From Dictyophora rubrovolvata (lineage: Eukaryota; Basidiomycota; Agaricomycetes; Phallales; Phallaceae): a stretch of 64,000 nt of DNA. Shown here in pieces: positions 46,236 through 58,578 of this stretch. Location: the NCBI GenBank assembly GCA_029959195.1, contig CP114119.1:2418001-2482000 (forward strand), in the 5' to 3' direction. The notes beneath the pieces are model-generated. The model made no database searches. It was not told where the DNA came from and was given only the letters and a program-made list of their open reading frames with translations. A program made the position numbers and the translations under genes. The first letter of the stretch is position 1; the number at the start of each line of letters is the position of its first letter.

Positions 46236-47085
46236 AGTTTTTGAAAAATGTAGATGATTACTAGATGAAGAGGTCTAGTTGCGGTAGATAAAGGAAGTTC
46301 AATGGGAATGTAGCACGGAATACTGTGGACTATGGATACTAAATTCAAAGGAATAAGCATAGCATTTTTATAGAGAGATCCTTCCTTTATCTTCTTGTTT
46401 TCTGAGTGAATTTTCCTTTCTTTCTGCCCATCTTTTGTGTCCAAAGCTGAAGGCATGAGTGAAAGACCGTGTCAAAGACGTGTACGGCAGACTACAGCCG
46501 TTGGACCGGCTAATGTAGGACAGACTAAGATACATCCGTTATTACATACTTGTGAGATCGTTGGGGCGATCGTTGCTCAATGTCAGATGCCTTTGTGTGT
46601 CCACAACACAAAATTAGACTGTATCCGTACCGAATGTCATCAATCTCGGGGACAAAAGTACAGTAAACATCATGTTGCAGGGGTGCTGCTTTGTTGTCCA
46701 CGAGCTGTCCTTGTCTAATCACTGTTTCACTATCCACAAAGGCTCTTAAAACAAAGACAAACTTCCGGGTGATATAGCGGGTAATTTTGTATGTTATTTG
46801 TAAATGATGTACAAAACCCTGAAGGACAGCCAAATGCAATGAAAGTAGGGACGCGACTCACACGACAGATTGGCCAGAGAATGACGCATGTACTAATTAA
46901 AGATATAGTTCAGTAACGATCAACGTGCATGTCAATATTTCGAGTAAAGAGTAGTAAAAACAAACAACTTGAGAGTGCGATCGGTAACTAAAAAGTCTAA
47001 ACGCTAGAGCCAAAGAAAAATAAATAAAACGATTAAAGCCCAGAAGAACTACTTCTTTAAGCTCATTTCTTTTCGAGGATGTCAA
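46236..47085. other. Intergenic region
   Basis: 850 bases between the homeodomain gene start and the Yop1-like stop. Open frames here show no protein-like composition. Nothing else was seen. Confidence 0.5.
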
Positions 47086-47982
47086 TTATTCATCAGAAGT
47101 GTACCCAGCACGGGATTGTAAATTGGCAGAAGTTCCGGCCGCACTGGTACTAACGCCAGCGCTAACACTCTGTTCACTCGTCTGCCCACCAGCGGCACTC
47201 GCGCGAGAAATGCCCGCAATGATAGACGAGCCATACGTTCTCCACAAATTCGATACGACTGCAGCTGGACTGCCAGATGGTGGCACATTCGCCGCGTTCG
47301 CTTCTTGTTCAGATCTCACCTGGGCCTGAGCTTGCGTCACAGCGTCCCATGCGAATTGAACGAGAGCTTGAATTCTTTCTCGCGCGAAAAGTATCAAGCT
47401 TTTTTGTGCAGTTTGGATGTTCCTATCAATCGAGGCTTCGTTGCGCTGGAAGTATGGGCCGAGGTATTTGTCGTAGATATACGTAGAACCCTAAAGAGTT
47501 GGAAAATCAACGATTGAATTGGGGTGTAATGAAGCCCTAGGGAATAACGGTACTTGTGTTTGGGGCAAGGCAAAATATAATACAATCGCAGTTTTGACTT
47601 CCCAGTAGAGCGGGAACCTAATTGATCATTAGCATAATGATTCAAACCATAAAAAGTTTACCAAAAAAAAACACACCAACTGACGATCCACTCAAACAGA
47701 TACTCAGCACCAACGAATGCACCAATGACAGACCTAGGACGGGGTTCAGTACATCTTTACAGCAAAACGGCAGAGGACCAAAAGCCAACCAATATTTCAC
47801 CCATCTCTCTAAATCAGATTCAGAAACAGGGCGATGAGAAAGTGCCTTGTAAGATGCGAAAGCAGGATACAAAAAGGCGATCCAAGTTCTGCAAGGTACA
47901 AACATCAAAAAAATGAGGGCACGCGACCAATTTTGCGTTAAACGTACGTAAGAAGACGACTGAAAATTGCAACGACGCCCAT
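47086..47982 (-). CDS. YOP1: TB2/DP1/HVA22 family ER-shaping protein
   Basis: Spliced product starts MGVVAIFSRLLT, then WIAFLYPAFASYKALSHRPV, DLERWVKYW, IGAFVGAEYLFEWIVSW, FPLYWEVKTAIVLYFALPQT, GSTYIYDKYLGPYFQRNEAS and IQTAQKSLILFARERIQALV. This is the reticulon-homology fold of Yop1/REEP5, in which paired hairpins in the membrane bend ER tubules. The C-terminal 75 residues are Ala/Ser-rich and variable. Five or six exons are needed; joints around 47640-47760 were chosen by family likeness. About 220 residues, slightly longer than yeast Yop1 (180). Confidence 0.87.
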
Positions 47983-48246
47983 GTCTCTTTACTTATCTGA
48001 ATTGATTACAATCGAATGAGATAAACAGAAGGTGTTTTCTTTATAGGCGTAAAGAGTGGGACTGCGGTAACGTGGTCAAGACGTGTAAGTTGTTTACTTG
48101 GTAACGGGTGTCAGTGGCAGTGACTCCTTATGATAACAAACAAGCGCCCGTATATCAAACTCAATCAAGACTAGCCGAGAAACAGATCTCCTGGGAATTC
48201 TAAAAACGGAGAGGTTCTACTAATTCTCCATTCTCCTCCCTCCTAA

Positions 48247-51200
48247 CTATGCATACCCCTCTCTCTCTTTAATAGCGTATCTAATATCTTCCAATGAAAT
48301 TCCGGAGCGATCACACATGCTCCGGAATATACCGCCGAGTTTGTAGAGCTCGGTCGGTGTATCATATTCGGCAATCATTCCTGCGTCAAGAACGCATATC
48401 CTAGGAAAAAGGAATGATGGTCAGAGATTTGCAAAGTAAAGGGGTCTCACAGGGGTACGTACTTGTCGTATCCAATAATCGTCTTAAGTCGGTCTAGAGA
48501 AAAGTTAGCACACATTGAAAGTGAATTTATATACCAGTACACTCACGGGCAATACATAATATCGTACGGTCATTAAACTTAAAATAACAATGAACTCGTG
48601 TCAAATGTTTATCAACGTGTCATAACTTACTTCTTCAGCAATGGTCCTCTGAATCTTGGCATCCGTTTCGAAATCAACAGAAGCAGTCGCCTCGTCGAGA
48701 ATCAAAATCTTGGAATCTTTAACTAGAGCACGAGCGAGCGAAACAAGACTCCGCTGCCAGTGCAACAAGCGTAAGCATACGACGTGTCATAATACCGAGT
48801 CGCGGGGACAACGAACCTGTCCAACACTCAAATTACCACCCTCATCTTCAATGAAAGTGTCTAATGTAAACTTGTTTTGGACTTCCTCCTCGCCCTCGTC
48901 GGCTTTGGTATTCTCGACCAAGTAAGCCCGCTTCAAGGCGTCCCAAAGTCGACCATCATCTTCAATACAAAATCAAAAATCTAGACCGATATCGACGTCC
49001 AAAAAAACTATACCATGAATACCGAACGGATCCAGGTTAGAGCGTAACGTGCCATTGAACAAAACTGGATCTTGCGGAATCACTAGACAAAAACACAATC
49101 TCTCAGAAACAACATCAAACACGAATACAAAATTAAAACCTACTCGACAAACGACTCCTCAATTCCCGCAATCCAAGAGTAGAAATATCAATCCCATCAA
49201 TAGTGATTGAACCAGATTTGAGCTCAACTAGACGGAATAGAGCCGTCATTATTGACGATTTACCCGCCCCAGTTCTAAGAGTATACTCAGCAATTATCGA
49301 AAGCATGTTTTTATATAGAACAGCGCACCTGCCCACGATACCAATCTTCTCACCGCCTTTAACAGAGACTGTGAGCCCTTTGAGCACAGTCGGTAACTCG
49401 GGACGATAGCTCATCTCAACGCTTTTGAGCTCAATGCCGCCCTCAGCTGGCCATTCAGCCGCTGGAGCAGTATCAGGCCGCTCATAAGCCGAGTCTTGCT
49501 CAATTTCATTGATGTAGTAAACAACACGTTCGACACCCTGACAACCAAAAAAGATGAAGGCAAGCGCACATTCGATGTACGAAGAGACTTACATTCATGT
49601 TGTTCTCCACTTCCGCACTCTGTCGAACGGCAAATCCGAAGGCTTGTTGGACTGTCAAAATGTAAGACAATGCCACACCCGTTTGGGCCGGTGAAATGGT
49701 AAACCGAGCAGCGACGGTGAGAATTGAGACAGAGAGTGTCAACAGAATGCCCAGGAAGTCAAGTCGAATTCCTTTTTTCCCAGTCAGCTGAAGGAACGCT
49801 TGAGTAATTGATTACACAACTAACCAAGCCACCGTTGGTTCGCCACGGTTAACCAATATGCTCTAATCGTGAAGTTGTACCTTCACTTGCTGGCGATTAA
49901 CGAAACTTACTTACCTGTTTTCAATGTCAGTCCTCATTTCATTCTCTTTGAGGAACCGATCCGACTCGCCATAAGCACCTTTTTGTCAGTCAGAGCTAAA
50001 ACTACGTTTGAAATACATATTATCATACGAATAGTAGCCATTCCACTGAGTGACTCGGAAAAATGACTGTACATGTTCGATCGAAGAATGGCATCAAGCC
50101 GCTGTAAAAAAGAATTTCTATCAACCAAATTTATTTTCACGTGATTACTTTAACACCGTACCTTGAGCTCTCTGGCACTTGATCTATAGAATAACGCAGC
50201 GTAGAAATAGATAGTACAGATGACGGCGACAGGAACCAAAAAGTATGGGATGATAATTGCAATAAGGATAATCGCGCCCAAGATGGATGAAAATGTACCC
50301 ATGAACATACGAAGGGAATCAGCCTAAGGGTATGAGATTAAGCTCGCAGCGGAGATCGCGGTGACTTACGAGTAAATTGTCAATGGTGTCGATATCTATG
50401 TAAACGAGTGGTTAGTACAAGTGAGCTGCAAAGTATTATGCATATCTTACCCTTTGAGAATCGGTTCATGATTCTGCCTAAAGGCTGTTATGTAAAGATG
50501 AATAAGTACATAGCCCTTTCAAATTCACAAAAAAAGCACATACGGTGGTATCAAAAAAGCTCATAGGGGCATGCATAACTCGTTTGACAGCTTCCTGGGA
50601 ATCCACGACACAAAATCAGAGGGAGATGGCCGATTTTACACAAAAAACATACACGGTGCAGCTGGACTGAAGCAAAGTAGGACATGAAGGCGAATGAGGA
50701 ACCCATGAAAAAGAATCCCAAGGCCTAGAAACTCGTCGGTCAAATCGGCAAAAGCTTGCCTCAACAAACGTCTTACCTGGGTGATACCAAAACCGGCGTA
50801 TATGCCCATCTAAATGTATGATTAACATTTATACGTTTATCCCCCATGAAATTATCAACATACATAGAATCCTTGAGGTTTGTCGAATTTCCTGGAAACA
50901 AATTTGAAAGAGATTTTTTCTAAGAGGACAAAGTCTTACATTTCTTGCCAATAAACGAGCCTATGTATGAAACAATTCAACGATAATTTCATAACATGTA
51001 TCAAATATACGCACCAGTATGAATTCATAACCTGAGAGCCTTGGAGAACAACCAAAGAGGCAAGCAAAAGCGGGAGTAAAATCTCTCCTCTCGCAGCACC
51101 GAAATATGTTTTATAGACTACAACCAAGCACTTTAGAATAAAAAGGGCTAGCCACGTAACCACCAACCCACCTGTATTACTAACAGCCCCAGTGCTACGT

Positions 51201-54177
51201 TCTTCAGCCTGCATAATCTGTGCACCAACCGTTGACTTCTTCTGCTTCGCATCGCCCTCACTGGACTCCTGCTCCTCCCCCTCCGTTTCATTCTTCGCTC
51301 CGAACTCCGAAACAAACTTGGCAAACGATCCATTGCTAGCTATAAGCTCGTTATACGTCCCACGCTCAACGACCCGTCCGTCCAGAATCGTAATGATATA
51401 GTCGACATGGGGCAGAAAGTGCAAAGCATGGGTAACGAGTATGCGAGTTTTACCATGAAGAGCATTTTTGAATACGTTGTGAAATACGGCCTTTCCGACG
51501 TGCGCGTCCAGTGCTGAAAGTGGATCATCGAAAATTTGAATATCAGTGTCACAGTACAAGGCACGGCAAATGTTGAGACGTTGTTTTTGGCCACCGGAAA
51601 GCGAGATACCCTTATTAAAAAAATGTATTTTAAAATGATTTTCCACTTAGATCTGTGGGTTTTTACCTTTTCTCCGACTTCAGTTTGATCTCCATGAGGT
51701 AACATATCTAGATCAGGTCCCAAACACGAGTCCCGAACGGCTCTCCAATACTACAAGCAGGATGAGATTGCAGAACACGGAAACAAATACAAAAGAAAAA
51801 AACCCACGCGCTCTTCTTCAAACGGCCGTCCGAAACATATGTTTTCTCGAACAGTTGCATTCTAAAAAAATAAAATAAAGATCAAAAGGATTATGCGAAA
51901 AAATGAAATACCTGAATCCAAGCACTCTGTTGACAGTATCCAACCGAGCCGCCGAACTTGACGGTACCAGACTCACGCCGCATCTCGCCAATAAGACCCT
52001 GCAACAAAGACGACTTGCCAGATCCAACCGGCCCGACAATGGCACAAAGCTGACCGCGGGGAATAGCCAAATCAACATTCATAACTTTGAAGCCTTCAAC
52101 AACATCAGGTTTTGTAACGGTGCCTTGTTCTGTCTGAGATTTGCTCGTTTTCTTCTCGGACTTCGACTGATTCATGCCCTTCTTTCCTCCTTTTTTGCCT
52201 TTTTTGTTATCCTCGGCATCCGGCGGTGCGCCGTCCCATGCGAAATTGGCACCCTCAGCTACAATAGCATAAGGCAGTGACTTGTCAATAATTTTATTCT
52301 CAGATCGGAGTTCGGCAGTAAAGGCGTCTTCCAGACGATGTATGGCATTCATTGCGTCGGCATTAGCACTCGCGGAAAGAGCTATTTTTAAAAAAGTTCA
52401 AGATAAGAATATGTCAGGGTGCCCGTTTTTGCAACGGGGGAATTAACTCACGTAAGAACATCAACGGCAAGCGAAGTAAATTGAATAAAGTCAACGATGT
52501 GAAAATCACAGCAGGTTCAATGGTGTGACCGGTAAGAGAATATACGACAAATGCTAAAACGGCCGCCAATGCTGGGAGACTGGTCGCTCCAGCATTATTA
52601 GCAGAACGAATTAGCAAAAGAGACCGAATTCCCCTTTAAGATGTATTATAAATTGAAAGGCTGAATAAAGATATGCTGACAACAGACTTACGTTACTTCC
52701 TCGTTCCGCAGCTGAGATATTTTCTCCAAGAAGGGGTTCTGCGACCAATAAGCATCTTCATTCGTCACGAAAAAATGATTGACCACTTACTTCCCACGCG
52801 AACAATTTAATTATCCTCATGTTTCCGAAAAGTTCTTGAAGAAGTTTAGCTCTTTTATCAGTAAAGACCATACTCTTTTTCCGGATGGCGAAGAGTCTCT
52901 TCATGACTTTGGTTTGGATTGGGCTACCAATTATGAAGAGTGCGAAGCCGGCGAGAGCAGAAGGACCCAAGTTGATCAATAGCAACGCCAAACAAATGCA
53001 CATCTGAATGGGTGCAGCCCAAAACATGTGGAACCAACTTGCACAGAAGTCAATGCGTGACACATCGGTTGATATGTGGTTCACGAGTCTCCCGTTTGTC
53101 AACGTAGATCGTGCGCGAGATGTATACCGAAGAGAGCGGCTGTAAATAGCGTGAATGAGACCACCTCTTAGGAGAACACCTATACACATGTGTGTTGGTA
53201 TTACGAATAATTTCGAAATAACGGAAGTTGTTACCAGTAGAAGCCGATCTATAGAAAAACTGATGGGTGCAGGCAGAGGATAACAGCTGCAGGGCTAAGA
53301 GAGCAAAAGCGAGTCCTACACCCTTTCCAATGCCAGGAACTGGTTTACCAGCACGATGAGCATCAAAAGAATCAGTTGCAAAGTTGATGATAGCCTATAT
53401 GAATTAAGCCATGATCTCGTTGGTGATATTGATGTTAATTACCTTCACTATTAAGGGACTAGTGACCTGAGCCGTATCTGCAGTGACTTTGAACACCTAG
53501 AATCAATTCCGTTCGATAATCAGTTTCAGTAATACGGTAAATAGCTGACGTACTCCTGCAGACCAGAACCACCAAAAGACACTATCATTCAAAGCCAGCG
53601 TGAGACTCGGTTTTTTTCGACCAGTCTTCTCCCTCCAGGTTTTCTCCCGTTCAGCTCGGTTGCCTCTGAGAGTCCACCAAAGAGCCCTCCAGCCTGGAGA
53701 AATTTCGCCACTCGCCAATCGTGCATTATACTCACCAGCCGCCTTGACACGTTTCTCGAAGGAGGTCAGGATTTTTTCGGATATTCTTGCAGCAGAACGG
53801 CTGTCTTGAAGTTTCCACAAGTCCGTTGGCTCTAAAGGTCTGGCATAACCGAGCGAAAGAATGGAAGTGATCCAGGTGAAGGTGATCAACGAGAATATAG
53901 AAGCGGAAGCTTCCGGAATCATAGGTGCGTCATCTAACGACGCAGGGGGAGGAGGTGCCTTGGTACTGGCAAAGGGGACCCGCTGATACCTTTGACATAA
54001 GTTTTAGCATACGACGTTTAGAGGTGAATAAAACAAATGACAGTACCATGGAACTTCGTCATACTCGAGCACTTTCGGTTTCGCAACTGCTTGGGTGGAA
54101 TCCGAATTCTCCTTTCCTTCGTCGCTGACAGAATTATCATCATCTTTGGCGGGAGTCTTCTCCGAAGAAGGGGCCAT
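48247..54177 (-). CDS. ABCC-type full ABC transporter (MRP/YOR1-like)
   Basis: Long gene of many exons, roughly 1,400 residues. The start [14 protein letters not shown] is the first ATG. After [19 protein letters not shown] comes the first membrane domain ([26 protein letters not shown]). NBD1 shows Walker [24 protein letters not shown], signature [17 protein letters not shown] and Walker [18 protein letters not shown]. The second membrane domain has short exons around 49500-51100. NBD2 shows [32 protein letters not shown] and the H-loop region CIAHRLKTII. The dropped first domain (TMD0) and the NBD1 sequence fit YOR1-type ABCC exporters of the plasma membrane. A Lys/Gly-rich linker precedes NBD1. 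Export of organic anions or drugs is the known family role. Confidence 0.9.
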
Positions 54178-54647
54178 CGGAGAGAGGTGGTGAGGGAAAG
54201 AAGATGAGGTCACGGTGCGAAATAGGGCTAGAGGCAAGTCTTACTTATTAAAGGATTGCCAATCAGCCAATGCCCTTTCCAGACCTCGGCGCACAATCCG
54301 GCTCGAGGCGTGTCTGTCGTATCCGACAGTTTTTCCGAGAATGATAGCCAAAAGGGTTAATAAGCAAAAAACCAGAGAAATTGGAAGAAATACCAACCAT
54401 GTTACAGGAAAATGAAAACCCACTAAAAACAGTCAAACGCGACTTTACAAAAGGCGGCTTTCAAAGCGATTGAGAATTACATTAGTCATTATTGATTAGT
54501 AAAACACGGACGGCGCGGATCTCAGGACACACATTGCCGAAACAATCGTGCCTGTCACGCGCGCATCAACGTCACACCTCCATGTAATGCGGCTCCGCCG
54601 TTTATAGCCAGAGCCTCTGGCATTCATCGTTTTAATAATCTTGTTTA
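54178..54647. promoter_or_regulatory. Divergent promoter region, ABC transporter / thiolase
   Basis: The 470 bases between two start codons. The minus strand at 54241-54423 is open and hydrophobic but lacks an ATG (see rejected items). No clear TATA box was found for either gene. Confidence 0.5.
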
Positions 54648-56379
54648 ATGCAACGTATCAAACAGCTCGCATCCCATTTTCACTCGGACGCAACTGGGAC
54701 TGCGGCAATAGTCAGCAAAGACCAAGATGATGTCGTAATTACGCTAGCCATACGTTCGCCTCTGACTAAAGCTCGAAGAGGCGGTTTCAAAGACACTAGG
54801 TCCGTCACTCAATCCGCCCTTAAAATGTAAAATTTCAGTCTCTCAGATCCGATTCTTATCAGATTTGATGAACTTCTATTGTCCATGTTCAAAGTTAGTG
54901 GTTTTTCTGAGGGATGAGTGAATTTCAGCTTATACCTAGAGTCTTATTTTTGGCGGATTTTTTATGATTGACCTAAATGATAGGCCACAATATCCCAGTC
55001 CCAAATTGATCCTTCGTTGATTCAAGACATCACCGTGGGGACAGTTCTCTCTCCAGGGTCAGCTTATGAGGCCCGAGCAGCAGCCATTGCAGCTGGAATA
55101 CCTTTCACAACGCCTGTTCAAGTCATTAATCGTTTTTGTTCCAGCGGTCTTATGGCTGTCACTGCTGTTGCAAATCAGATACGTGCTGGCCAAATTGAAA
55201 TTGGCTTGGCCGTAGGAGCCGAAAGTATGTCTGCCAACCCGGACAAGGGATCTCCTTCGCTCTGTGATGAAATAATGGCCCACGAGATAGCCAAGGATTG
55301 TACACAGGTTTGTTTTCCTACATGTTGTGTTTTATCTTGCATGTGACAAGCCCCTACATTAGCCTATGGGATGGACAAGTGAGAATGTAGCCGAGGATTT
55401 TAACATCTCACGAGAGGACATGGACAAATTTGCAGCATTGTGCGTCATATAAATTTTCTCGTGGAGTGCCCACGGCACCCTGGCTGACATGCTCTACAGA
55501 TCCTTCCAACGAGCTGAAAGAGCTCAAAAAGAAGGACTCTTTGACAAAGAAATCGTTCCATTGGAAGGATACGTTCTCAACTCCGCTACAGGGAAAAGGG
55601 AGAAAATTTTAGTGTCCAAGGATGACGGTATCCGCTATAACACTACCCACCAATCCCTAAGAAAAATCAAGCCGGCATTTCCTCAATGGGGTGGCGGCAA
55701 GACCACAGGGGGGAATGCTAGTCAGATTACAGATGGTGCTGCGGCGGTTTTGCTTATGACGAGGCGAAAGGCCGAAGAATTGAAACTACCTATCTTAGCG
55801 AAATACGTCACCACCGTTGTCTCAGGTGAAAAAAAAAACCTTCTTACTTTAAATTCAATTCAGTCATAATTGCCTCCAGGCCTTGCACCACGTATTATGG
55901 GTATCGGCCCTGCCTATGCCATACCTCGTCTGTTAGAACTTACCAAGCTATCTATTAACGACATCGACCTATTTGAGGTGTGCTAGCCTCACTTCAACCT
56001 CAAGATTATTTCATTTACATTTTTTCATCGATTTAGATTAATGAAGCTTTCGCATCAATGTATGTCTATTGTGTCGAGAAGCTCCATTTAGACATAGAAA
56101 AGGTCAATGTCAATGGGGGAAGTATTGCATTAGGTCATCCGTTAGATAAGTCCTTCTCTTTCTTTATTTTACCTTACCACCATCTAATTCCGTTAAATCT
56201 ACGTGCCACGGGTGCAAGGCAAATAGCCACCGGGTTGGCAGAACTACGAAGAAGAAACAAAAAGGTACTACTTTTATTATATTCGCCCCTGACTTTAATT
56301 GGTCTTTTCCCAGATACTGGTAACATCCATGTGCATCGGATTAGGCATGGGTGCCGCAGGTATGTTTGTAGGCGAATGA
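54648..56379 (+). CDS. POT1: Peroxisomal 3-ketoacyl-CoA thiolase
   Basis: Thiolase of fatty-acid beta-oxidation. The N-terminus MQRIKQLASHF fits the PTS2 peroxisome signal (R-I, five residues, H-F). Then come VVITLAIRSPLTKARRGGFK, IQDITVGTVLSPGSAYEARA, the nucleophilic Cys in INRFCSSGLMAV, NAEDF-like WTSENVAEDFNISREDM, ASQITDGAAAVLLMTRRKAE, the INEAFAS motif, NVNGGSIALGHPLGATGARQ and the second catalytic Cys in SMCIGLGMGAAG. The GHPLGATGAR loop is only made if an AT-AC intron (56146-56202) is removed; all other introns are GT-AG. The stop follows MFVGE. It is divergent from the ABC transporter. Confidence 0.93.
56146..56202 (+). other. Predicted AT-AC intron in the thiolase gene
   Basis: 57 bases starting ATAAGTCCTT and ending AAATCTAC. 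Removing it joins TTAG to GTGCCACGGG and restores the invariant thiolase sequence HPLGATGAR. No GT-AG choice nearby does so. The ends look like a GTAAGT...CTAG intron with both terminal positions changed (G to A and G to C), the pairing known for U2-type AT-AC introns. A CTAAT branch site lies at 56194. Confidence 0.75.
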
Positions 56380-56662
56380 AGCCAACCCAATCGTCCTGGC
56401 TCGTCGAATTTCCCGTCATATCTGTATTTGTAATTAACCGCACAATATTCATGATATTTGCACCAGCGCTAATTTCGGCACTGGTTATGATATACTTCCA
56501 AGAGTATTCCAAAAAGTCAAGATTAGCCTCGTGAATATTGAACGTAAATCAGTTTAGGTAAAATAGGCGTGTACAAGAATCGGTGTATTATAATGAATGT
56601 CCCGTGTAAATCAACAAATTCGGGTAAAAAAATGCAAAGTATCATGAGAATTCGTCAAACAT

Positions 56663-58578
56663 CTACTGTCCGACATTCCCTGTCCTTTGAGCGACACCTA
56701 TTCTGGTGTTCGCTTCATCAAAGACCGCATATATGTTCTAAATGATAACTTGTTAGTTTCCCTTAGCCAGCTGTGCAATTTGAACAAACCTTGAGGAAGA
56801 CGTCACCAAGGATATCGAAGGGATTATTACCTCTGCTTTGGATCTACAAAAAGGGGAAATCGTAAGGGAGTCTCCCATCAAAATAGCAGATCCTTGACTT
56901 ACTCCACCGAAAATCATACCGTTGCCGGCATCCCCGAAGGCAAACTCGGAAGGATTGACAGTGTATGTCTTGCTTCCAACCGCGAAGGAAACGCTTGGAA
57001 CTAAAAAAAAAACATTCAAAATCAATACTACACTGGTGTCTTGGGATACCACCACATACCTTGAGCATTTGCAGGGTAGACCCATCCACCTTGCTCCTGG
57101 CTTATCGTAGCACCAGGAATGGCACTATAGATCTCGTTTGTAATGCTGTCCGAAACTAAAAGTAAGGTGGTTCCAGTGTCCAAGATGGCAGTGTTTCCAG
57201 ATTGGGTAACGGTCTTCCCATTGATGACGGTAGTTTCACTGGTAAACATCCAGAATCCTTCGGAATTGTCCACCGCGGTATATGTTATGCTAAATTATTG
57301 TTTTTTTTTTCAGAGGCGGAAACAATAATAGCAATGTTGGTTATAAACTCACTCGGATTCTTGAACGCCAGCTTTAGTCGCGTCAATGCCACCAAAAGTG
57401 TAGAAACCATTGCCGTCTCCCTGATCAAGTGCTACGCTGAAATATTATGTGAGTAGAATGATCATTTATCGAAGACAAAAAGATGTACATACCTAAATAT
57501 ACCTGGTGCCAGGTTTTGGCTAATGGTATTAGCAACTGGAGTCAAGACAGGGTTAGGTTGGACAGTATTAATAGACGGCCAGGCTAGACCCAGAAGCCTT
57601 CGTGATGGAAAGATAATCAATGCTGAGCTTCAAGGCTTAATTGGCTAGTGGTAAGCTTACCCGTCACTTCCACCCGATTGTTGGAACTGGCTTGAGAGCT
57701 GTTGGGCCAATTCGACAGCTTGATTGGGTATCGTCAGAGCACCAATCTTGACGGCTGATGCGATTCGCAATCGCGTAGTACGTCAGAGATACCGCTTAAA
57801 GTTAAAACGGTTAAGCCTATCAGTACTCACTATCTGTGTAGACATTTCCCTGATAACCAGTGGTTCAGTTTGATACGACATTTCAGAAACCGCATAATAT
57901 AATACTCACGCTCGCACTAGAACCATCTCCATAAGAGATGTTCCAACTGGAGCCTGAAAGCTCTTGAGCCGTAGATGACGCAGAAGGTTTATATATGTTC
58001 TAGAAAGTGTAAATTGACACAACACAGGAATGACGCTATGTGGCTTTCGTACATGACCCTCAGTATCAATGCGAAGTTCGCTGCTCCAAACCCATAAGTC
58101 GCTGGATCCCGTGTCGAAATCCAGATTCAGAGTTACACCAGGAGTACCAATGGTAACGGGAACAACGTATTCAAGGTCATTTTGAACGTCTTCGGCGGGA
58201 ACCTCAGAAGCAGGGCCGGCTATGCAAAGTAAGAGCATGAACAAGAAAGATATGGACCTCTAAAGACTCACTGCCTGCTGGGGGTAAAGAAGCACCTTCG
58301 CCAGTGGGTGGTGGTTGCCTATGACGGTGGCCACGGTGCTTTCTGCGATGTGCATCAACATCGATAACCTGACGCTTGAACACAATTCCATTATGTCCAA
58401 CCAATACCGCGCTGTCAAAGTTGTATTTTCTGACAGCTCGAGCATAGGCGGCGAAGCCAGATGGACGGCTGTTGTGTCTGACAAGAGGAAGGGAAACTGC
58501 TTTGGAAGGTTTGGACGACATGCTACGACGAAATAGAGATTTGATTCTGTTGAAGGGTGCTTTGATGAATGAAGGCAT
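56663..58578 (-). CDS. Pepsin-type aspartic protease (family A1)
   Basis: Multi-exon gene for about 480 residues. After a 110-residue leader with basic stretch (DAHRRKHRGHRHRQ) the mature enzyme begins near DLEYVVPVTIGTPGVTLNLD. The two catalytic motifs are DFDTGSSDLWVWS and ILDTGTTLLLVSD; the flap has SWNISYGDGSSASG. GDGLLGLAWPSINTVQPNPV and the ending FDILGDVFLKNIYAVFD and TRIGVAQRTGNVGQ are typical of basidiomycete polyporopepsin-like proteases. The predicted start MPSFIKAPFNRIKSLFRRSM is not a signal peptide although the propeptide pattern VSLPLVRHNSRPSG follows it. Either the true start lies in an upstream exon or the enzyme is not secreted by the usual route. Confidence 0.9.

Noticed and set aside
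54241-54423. Open hydrophobic frame on the minus strand upstream of the ABC transporter (VTWLVFLPISLVFCLLTLL)
   Set aside because: It has no ATG, and the only upstream splice options give a stop or a 26-base intron. I could not support it as a gene.
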